Made by a program: the position numbers and the translations under genes
Shown here: positions 1 to 3,361 of the stretch, in pieces
How positions within the stretch are numbered: the stretch's first letter is position 1
Layout: each line of letters opens with the position of its first letter
Assembly: GCA_946481475.1 (NCBI GenBank)
Contig: CAMLOB010000336.1
Location: 1 to 5,322, forward strand
Source: an uncultured Chlorobiota bacterium
GTDB lineage: Bacteria; Bacteroidota; Kapaibacteriia; OLB7
Length of the DNA stretch: 5,322 nt
Direction: 5' to 3'
The notes under the pieces: generated by a model
What the model was told of the DNA's origin: nothing
The model's database searches: none
Seen by the model: the letters and a program-made list of their open reading frames with translations, nothing else

Positions 1-374
1 TGTCCCTTCTGTCGGGACATCACCCTGACCAGGAACCGGATTTCCAGGATCAGGTAGGCGAAATAGAATCCCATCAGGAAGAAGGTCAGCGTCTGATCGT
101 CGAAACCCTCGGACAACAGAAACGCGAAGATCATAAGGGTAAGCATCACCCGCACCCCCATTCCGCCGAAGAAGGCGGCCATGAAGACGAAATTTTCCTT
201 GTCGAGCGTCCACTCGATAATCGCCATACCGATCACGGTATTGACCAGGGCAATGGTCCAGGCCGCATAAATTGCACCGCGGGTCTCCGGAAACCACGCA
301 ATCAACGGATAGGCGAGAACGGCCGCAAAGACGAGCGTCAATATCAGAACAGGCTTCAGAAATCGCAGTCTCAT
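1..374 (-). CDS. AtpI-like four-helix membrane protein of the ATP synthase operon (partial, C-terminus outside window)
   Basis: The frame is open from an ATG at 374 (minus strand) to the left edge, giving 124 residues without a stop, so the C-terminus is missing. The protein is very hydrophobic. Four membrane helices can be seen at roughly residues 7-27, 34-55, 62-87 and 96-115, with a glycine-rich third helix carrying an arginine (GGMGVRV, 70-76). Four helices directly behind an AtpZ gene is the arrangement expected for ATP synthase protein I (AtpI) or a lineage-specific equivalent. AtpI-type proteins act in the cytoplasmic membrane and are linked to c-ring assembly or cation supply for the F1Fo complex. 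The gene starts ten bases after the atpZ stop, so the two are probably co-transcribed, with atpB and atpE expected next, off the left edge. No strong Shine-Dalgarno precedes the ATG. The membrane topology is clear from the sequence; the AtpI assignment rests mainly on context. Confidence 0.72.
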   Translation of the reverse strand, partial: MRLRFLKPVLILTLVFAAVLAYPLIAWFPETRGAIYAAWTIALVNTVIGMAIIEWTLDKENFVFMAAFFGGMGVRVMLTLMIFAFLLSEGFDDQTLTFFLMGFYFAYLILEIRFLVRVMSRQKG

Positions 375-384
375 GCGGCACGTG

Positions 385-672
385 TTAATCTTCTGATCGT
401 TTAGCCGACTCGTCCGACCGATTCGGACGCCCCTTCGATTTCGAGCCCCCTCCGGACCTGCCGACGCTCAGTGCGGTCCTGATAAAGCTGATCATCCCCC
501 CCGTCGCACCGAACACAAGCCCCGCCAGCAACAGCCAGGGCGCCGTGTCGAATTTCTTATCAAGCCACCACCCGAGGGCCGCAAAGGCCAGAATCGTCAC
601 CGTCAACTGAATTCCGATACCGAGCAGCGACCCCACCTCACCGACATTCCGACCGACACCTTTTGGCTTCAT
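385..672 (-). CDS. atpZ: AtpZ/AtpI-family ATP synthase accessory protein
   Basis: A 95-residue protein with two membrane helices, about residues 16-37 and 45-66. The first ends in the GWWLDKK motif (34-40), where the W-L-D signature is typical of the small AtpZ/ATPase_gene1 family. The second helix is glycine-rich (GLVFGATGGM). A hydrophilic, Ser/Lys/Arg-rich cytoplasmic tail of about 25 residues follows. Family members are encoded at the head of F1Fo ATP synthase operons. They sit in the cytoplasmic membrane and are proposed to help c-ring assembly or, with AtpI, divalent cation transport. The ATG at 672 is preferred over an in-frame TTG at 675 because a GAGG ribosome site lies seven bases upstream of the ATG. 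The length is usual for the family. It lies ten bases upstream of the AtpI-like gene and is read divergently from the response regulator. Family recognition is strong; the exact function is known only for homologues. Confidence 0.85.
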   Translation of the reverse strand: MKPKGVGRNVGEVGSLLGIGIQLTVTILAFAALGWWLDKKFDTAPWLLLAGLVFGATGGMISFIRTALSVGRSGGGSKSKGRPNRSDESAKRSED

Positions 673-679
673 CAAAGGA

Positions 680-683
680 CCTC
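680..683 (-). promoter_or_regulatory. Shine-Dalgarno site of atpZ
   Basis: GAGG on the minus strand (within GTGAGGTCC) lies seven bases before the ATG at 672 and only four before the alternative TTG at 675. The spacing therefore favours the ATG. It is one of the few recognisable ribosome sites in the window. Confidence 0.55.
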
Positions 684-719
684 ACATTCTGATCAATCGT
701 CAAACCGTAGCCCTTCTTC

Positions 720-725
720 ATTATG
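720..725 (-). promoter_or_regulatory. Possible -10 element of the atp operon
   Basis: CATAAT on the minus strand matches five of six bases of the TATAAT consensus and would leave a leader of about 40-50 bases before atpZ. No convincing -35 element lies 16-18 bases upstream of it, so this is only a candidate. Confidence 0.22.
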
Positions 726-791
726 GAAGCCGCAAAATTACGGAAGGCTGCCTCGACGTTGAACCCTTTTCTCCAAACACTTTGTATCCTG

Positions 792-827
792 GGAGTTTAT
801 AGAGTTCCTGGAGTTCGTAGAGTGTGT
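792..827. repeat. 18-bp tandem repeat, two copies
   Basis: Two adjacent 18-base units at 792-809 and 810-827 share GGAGTT-NN-TAGAGT and differ at the two central bases (TA versus CG) and at part of the last four bases. Each unit also contains an internal near-repeat (GGAGTT and AGAGTT). It is non-coding and its function is unknown; it could be a decayed minisatellite. Confidence 0.7.
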
Positions 828-831
828 GAGG

Positions 832-855
832 GGTAGTCGACGGGTTCATCCCGGC
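832..855. repeat. 24-bp direct repeat, copy 1, with internal dyad
   Basis: This segment matches 934-957 at 22 of 24 positions, with the copies offset by 102 bases. It holds a short inverted repeat, CGGG-TTCAT-CCCG, at 841-853. Its GC-rich composition differs from the AT-richer promoter segment to the right. It could be one unit of a dispersed intergenic repeat family in this genome, which cannot be tested from one window. Confidence 0.7.
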
Positions 856-933
856 GGCAAGGCGGAGTCAGGGTGGAGAGCGGGCAGGATAGTTGGGGAG
901 TCGGGAATCAAGAGCCGGGAGGGGCAAAACCCC

Positions 934-957
934 GGTAGCCGACGGGTTTATCCCGGC
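934..957. repeat. 24-bp direct repeat, copy 2, with internal dyad
   Basis: Second copy of the element at 832-855, differing by two transitions. The internal dyad is CGGG-TTTAT-CCCG at 943-955; the C/T change lies in the loop, so the stem is preserved in both copies. A separate GGGG-CAAAA-CCCC hairpin (921-933) abuts it on the left. Confidence 0.7.
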
Positions 958-979
958 AAAGCCCCGGACATTTCACCCC

Positions 980-1068
980 CACCATCCCACCATCAACTAC
1001 TCAACCATCTAACCATTCAACCATTCGACCACTGAACCAGATAACCCTGCCTCAACTATTCAACCATT
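980..1068. repeat. Degenerate 8-bp-period array (CAACCATT-like)
   Basis: Octamers related to CAACCATT run nearly head to tail: CACCATCC at 980, CACCATCA at 988, a six-base spacer, then CAACCATC at 1002, TAACCATT at 1010, CAACCATT at 1018, CGACCACT at 1026, GAACCAGA at 1034 and TAACCCTG at 1042, with another CAACCATT at 1061. The strand is strongly C/A-rich on the plus side. It looks like a decayed microsatellite; no function can be assigned. Confidence 0.7.
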
Positions 1069-1155
1069 CCCTGAAATCGTTACGGAGGGCAATGTTTCCT
1101 CTTCTTTACGTGGAATCCCTTTGGGTGAAGCCTTTACAGCCCGAACTTTGCGGTG

Positions 1156-1184
1156 TTGTTCATGCGGTCGAATGTTCCTATAAT
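1156..1184 (+). promoter_or_regulatory. Candidate sigma-70-type promoter P1 of the response regulator
   Basis: TTGTTC (1156-1161) and a perfect TATAAT (1179-1184) are separated by exactly 17 bases. Transcription would start near 1191, about 70 bases before the preferred start codon at 1260. The -35 box is weak (three of six matches), so the perfect -10 and the spacing carry the call. Confidence 0.5.
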
Positions 1185-1204
1185 GCTTTTAATGCTTCTA
1201 TAAT
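1175..1204 (+). promoter_or_regulatory. Candidate promoter P2 of the response regulator, duplicated -10 box
   Basis: A second perfect TATAAT lies at 1199-1204, with a weak TTCCTA -35-like hexamer at 1175-1180 and an 18-base spacer. The surrounding 15 bases (1191-1205) repeat 1171-1185 with two differences, at a period of 20 bases. Transcription would start near 1211. P1 and P2 overlap, so they would be alternative start sites. Confidence 0.4.
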
Positions 1205-1237
1205 GTATCCGAATACCGGCAATCTAACCTATCCGAC

Positions 1238-1250
1238 AGTCTCACAGACT
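1238..1250. promoter_or_regulatory. Short inverted repeat just upstream of the response regulator start
   Basis: AGTCT-CAC-AGACT is a perfect 5-bp dyad with a three-base centre, nine bases before the ATG at 1260. It could be a small operator half-site pair or a weak leader hairpin, but a dyad this short may arise by chance. It does not resemble the enterobacterial Pho box. Confidence 0.2.
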
Positions 1251-1259
1251 CCGCTTACC

Positions 1260-1955
1260 ATGGCATTTTCCGTCCTTGTTGTAGATGATGAAGAGGATAT
1301 TATCCGCCTGCTCCGCTACAACCTTGAAAAAGAGGGCTATTCGGTCGACACGGCCACAAACGGCATCGATGCCCTGAAGAAGGCCGAGATCAACACGTAC
1401 GACCTGATTGTTCTCGACATCATGATGCCCGGCATGGACGGATACGACGTCTGCCGCAAACTCCGCATCCACCCGATCCACTCCCAGACGCCGATCATCT
1501 TCCTGACCGCCCGCGTCGGTGAGCTTGACGAGATTCTGGGGCTGGAACTGGGGGCCGACGACTACATCCAGAAGCCGATCTCCCCTCGCGTTCTGCTGGC
1601 CCGGATCAAACGGATTCTCCGGCGGAAGGATGAACTCGTCAAGACCGAAACCGTAGTGGCCCCGGAAATTCTCCGGATCGAAGGTCTGATCATCAACCGC
1701 CAGAACTACACCGTGCGGATCGATAATGTCGAGAAGTTCTTCCCGAAAAAGGAATTCGAGCTTCTGGCCTTCCTCGCCTCGAACCCCGGACGTGCCTTCT
1801 CGCGCGATGAACTCCTCTCTCGTATCTGGGGAGAAAGCGTCCAGGTGGTAGAGCGAACGGTCGACGTCCACGTCTCGAAGATCAGGGACAAGCTCGGCTC
1901 CCTCAGCGATCACATCGAGACGGTCAAAGGGGTCGGATACCGGTTCAGAGCGTAG
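1260..1955 (+). CDS. OmpR/PhoB-family response regulator
   Basis: A 231-residue DNA-binding response regulator, the usual length for PhoB-type proteins. The receiver domain spans about residues 3-120: acidic pocket D9-D10-E11, phosphoacceptor D53 in the VLDIMMPGMDG block, T83 and the switch lysine K105 (YIQKPIS). The winged-helix output domain occupies about 135-230 and includes the recognition-helix segment ERTVDVHVSKIRDKLG and the terminal VKGVGYRFR. It should be phosphorylated by the adjacent kinase and then bind promoter DNA in the cytoplasm. The ATG at 1260 is chosen because the receiver fold begins immediately there. The frame stays open upstream to an ATG at 1092, but that would add 56 residues unlike any receiver domain, overlapping the promoter-like boxes. 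No Shine-Dalgarno precedes 1260. PhoB is the closest familiar type, but phosphate regulation is not demonstrated: no Pho box or pst/phoU genes are seen. Confidence 0.93.
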   Translation: MAFSVLVVDDEEDIIRLLRYNLEKEGYSVDTATNGIDALKKAEINTYDLIVLDIMMPGMDGYDVCRKLRIHPIHSQTPIIFLTARVGELDEILGLELGADDYIQKPISPRVLLARIKRILRRKDELVKTETVVAPEILRIEGLIINRQNYTVRIDNVEKFFPKKEFELLAFLASNPGRAFSRDELLSRIWGESVQVVERTVDVHVSKIRDKLGSLSDHIETVKGVGYRFRA

Positions 1956-1992
1956 CCGCGGCAAAAACAACCATCCGCTCAGGAAAGAAAAT

Positions 1993-2030
1993 CCGCATCG
2001 TGACCGGAAAGGTCACGATGAGCGGTTTTA
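1993..2030 (+). terminator. Strong hairpin between regulator and kinase; possible terminator or attenuator
   Basis: A perfect 10-bp stem, CATCGTGACC (1996-2005) with GGTCACGATG (2011-2020), closes on a GGAAA loop. The stem can extend by CCG/CGG across a two-base bulge. Only four T bases (2026-2029) follow, five bases after the main stem, so it is a weak intrinsic terminator at best. On the minus strand the stem is followed by a better T-rich run, but no minus-strand gene would use it. It begins about 40 bases after the regulator stop and could reduce kinase expression or stabilise the regulator mRNA 3' end. Confidence 0.5.
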
Positions 2031-2083
2031 CTACTTCCTGACACCGACGTTTCCCGTTGCCCATTCAACGACACTTGCGTAAC

Positions 2084-3256
2084 ATGTCTGAAAAATCCCT
2101 CGGAGAAACCCTCACCCTGCAGAGTGCGGGTCTCACGGTCAATCAGGAGTCGACCCGACTCCGGAAACAACAGACAGATATGAAGCGCTCTCTCCGTCAA
2201 TGGAGGCGGCAAACGGGAATGATTCTCACGGTCGGGGGTATCGCGCTGGCGGTCCTGACGATCACTCTGCTGATCACAACCGGCATATCGGTCATATTTT
2301 CTTCGGTCTGGTTCTGGGCGGCCCTGATCCTGACCGCTCTTCTGTTCTACCTGCACCTCACAATTCGCAGACTGACCGACGAACTGCAGAGCGATATCGA
2401 CACGCTCACCACGCGCGCGATGTCGATTGCCGGGGGAGGAAACGTCGACGAGCTCTCGGGGGGCAGCCTGACGTTCATCGATCTTCAACGCCTTTCGGAG
2501 ACCATCACCGGCATCGCCGAAAAGGCGAAACGGGACATCACCGAGCTGAAGCGCCTGGAACAGGTCCGCAGCGAATTTCTCGGCAACGTCTCGCACGAAC
2601 TCCGGACGCCGATTTTCTCCATTCAGGGTTATCTGGAGACCTTGATCGACGGAGCGATCGACGATCCTTCGGTCCGGGACGAGTTCCTGGAGAAAGCCCA
2701 CAACAACATGCTTCGTCTCCACGCGCTGCTGAACGATCTGATCGAAATATCGCGGATCGAATCGGGAGCGATGAAGATGAGCTTCCGCTACTTCGACCTG
2801 TTGGCCCTTGCCGAAGGAGTGATTGCCGGAATGGAATCGCCGGCCGCTCTGGCCGAGGTCACGATGGACCTGAAGGCTGAGGGGATCGATGGTGAAGGGA
2901 AGATCATGGCCCTCGGCGACAGGAAACGGATCGAACAGGCGCTGGTAAATCTGCTGAGCAACGGGGTGAAATACAACCGGGCCGGAGGAAAGGTAACGAT
3001 TACTCTGGCGGCCACCGATTCCGAAATCCGGATCACCGTCAGCGACACCGGCGTCGGCATCCCGCCGGAACAGATCTCCCGCATTTTCGAACGCTTCTAC
3101 CGGGTGGACAAAGGGCGTTCGCGGGATGTCGGGGGGACCGGTCTGGGACTGGCCATCGTCAAACATATCGTCGAGGCCCACGGATCGCAGATCACCGTCC
3201 ACTCGACGCTTGACGAAGGGACATCCTTCAGCTTCACCCTCCCCCGGGACGAATAG
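2084..3256 (+). CDS. PhoR-like membrane sensor histidine kinase lacking a sensor domain
   Basis: A 390-residue kinase from the ATG at 2084. Two membrane helices lie at about 46-66 and 74-95, joined by a loop of fewer than ten residues. A linker at about 96-155 looks like a degenerate HAMP domain. The HisKA domain carries the H-box VSHELRTPIFSI with phospho-histidine H171. The ATPase domain shows the N-box (NLLSNGVKYN, about 289-298), G1 box (DTGVGIP, from 321), F box (IFERFYRVDKGRS) and G2 box (GGTGLGLAIVKH, about 350-361). It should autophosphorylate and transfer phosphate to the regulator encoded upstream. There is no PAS and no sizeable extracytoplasmic domain, so the signal may come through the membrane or a partner protein. 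The start is uncertain: TTG 2057 and ATG 2180 (358 residues, just before the first helix) are alternatives, and none has a good ribosome site. The gap to the regulator is 128 bases. Confidence 0.9.
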   Translation: MSEKSLGETLTLQSAGLTVNQESTRLRKQQTDMKRSLRQWRRQTGMILTVGGIALAVLTITLLITTGISVIFSSVWFWAALILTALLFYLHLTIRRLTDELQSDIDTLTTRAMSIAGGGNVDELSGGSLTFIDLQRLSETITGIAEKAKRDITELKRLEQVRSEFLGNVSHELRTPIFSIQGYLETLIDGAIDDPSVRDEFLEKAHNNMLRLHALLNDLIEISRIESGAMKMSFRYFDLLALAEGVIAGMESPAALAEVTMDLKAEGIDGEGKIMALGDRKRIEQALVNLLSNGVKYNRAGGKVTITLAATDSEIRITVSDTGVGIPPEQISRIFERFYRVDKGRSRDVGGTGLGLAIVKHIVEAHGSQITVHSTLDEGTSFSFTLPRDE

Positions 3257-3283
3257 GTGACGGTTTCACACCCTTCGTAACTG

Positions 3284-3311
3284 TTGCTATTCCCTCCGAC
3301 CGCTTTATATT
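3284..3311 (+). promoter_or_regulatory. Candidate sigma-70-type promoter of the PpiD-like gene
   Basis: TTGCTA (3284-3289) and TATATT (3306-3311) are separated by 16 bases, matching four of six and five of six consensus positions. The expected start near 3318 would give a leader of roughly 45 bases. It lies in the 105-base gap after the kinase stop. This suggests the foldase gene can be transcribed independently of the two-component genes. No clear terminator is visible between the kinase stop and this promoter, so read-through is also possible. Confidence 0.5.
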
Positions 3312-3361
3312 TGCCGGTCTGTAAACGATTCAAACAGTATTCACCAACGGAACGAAGACCT

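Larger units (their letters stand above)
673..1259. other. Divergent intergenic region, about 590 bases, rich in short repeats
   Basis: No credible gene is seen between the divergent atpZ and response-regulator genes. The left part (673-780) should hold the atp promoter. The middle (792-1068) is built from three kinds of short repeats, listed separately, plus a small GGGG-CAAAA-CCCC hairpin at 921-933. The right part (about 1130-1259) is AT-richer and holds the candidate promoters for the response regulator. A 69-codon frame on the plus strand at 826-1035 is composed of the repeats themselves and is not judged a gene. Confidence 0.7.

Noticed and set aside
826..1035. Plus-strand 69-codon open frame in the intergenic region
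   Set aside because: It is made of the 24-bp direct repeats and the octamer array, has no ribosome site or recognisable domain, and its protein-level repeats simply mirror the DNA repeats.
980..1068. CRISPR-like array
   Set aside because: The period is 8 bases with no spacers, the units are degenerate, and no cas genes are present; it fits a simple satellite.
676..1259. tRNA, small RNA or riboswitch in the intergenic region
   Set aside because: No cloverleaf, conserved riboswitch core or promoter-terminator pair could be recognised by eye; only short dyads are present.
1242..1970. Long minus-strand open frame opposite the response regulator
   Set aside because: It is an antisense shadow of a well-supported gene; its translation has no recognisable domain.
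1979..3202. 407-codon minus-strand open frame opposite the histidine kinase
   Set aside because: The kinase on the plus strand carries all expected catalytic boxes. The antisense frame is low-complexity (Arg/Asp/Gln-rich), as expected for a GC-rich shadow.
3257..3280. Possible terminator after the kinase (GGTG/CACC-like dyad)
   Set aside because: The stem is only four or five pairs, is imperfect and lacks a following T run.
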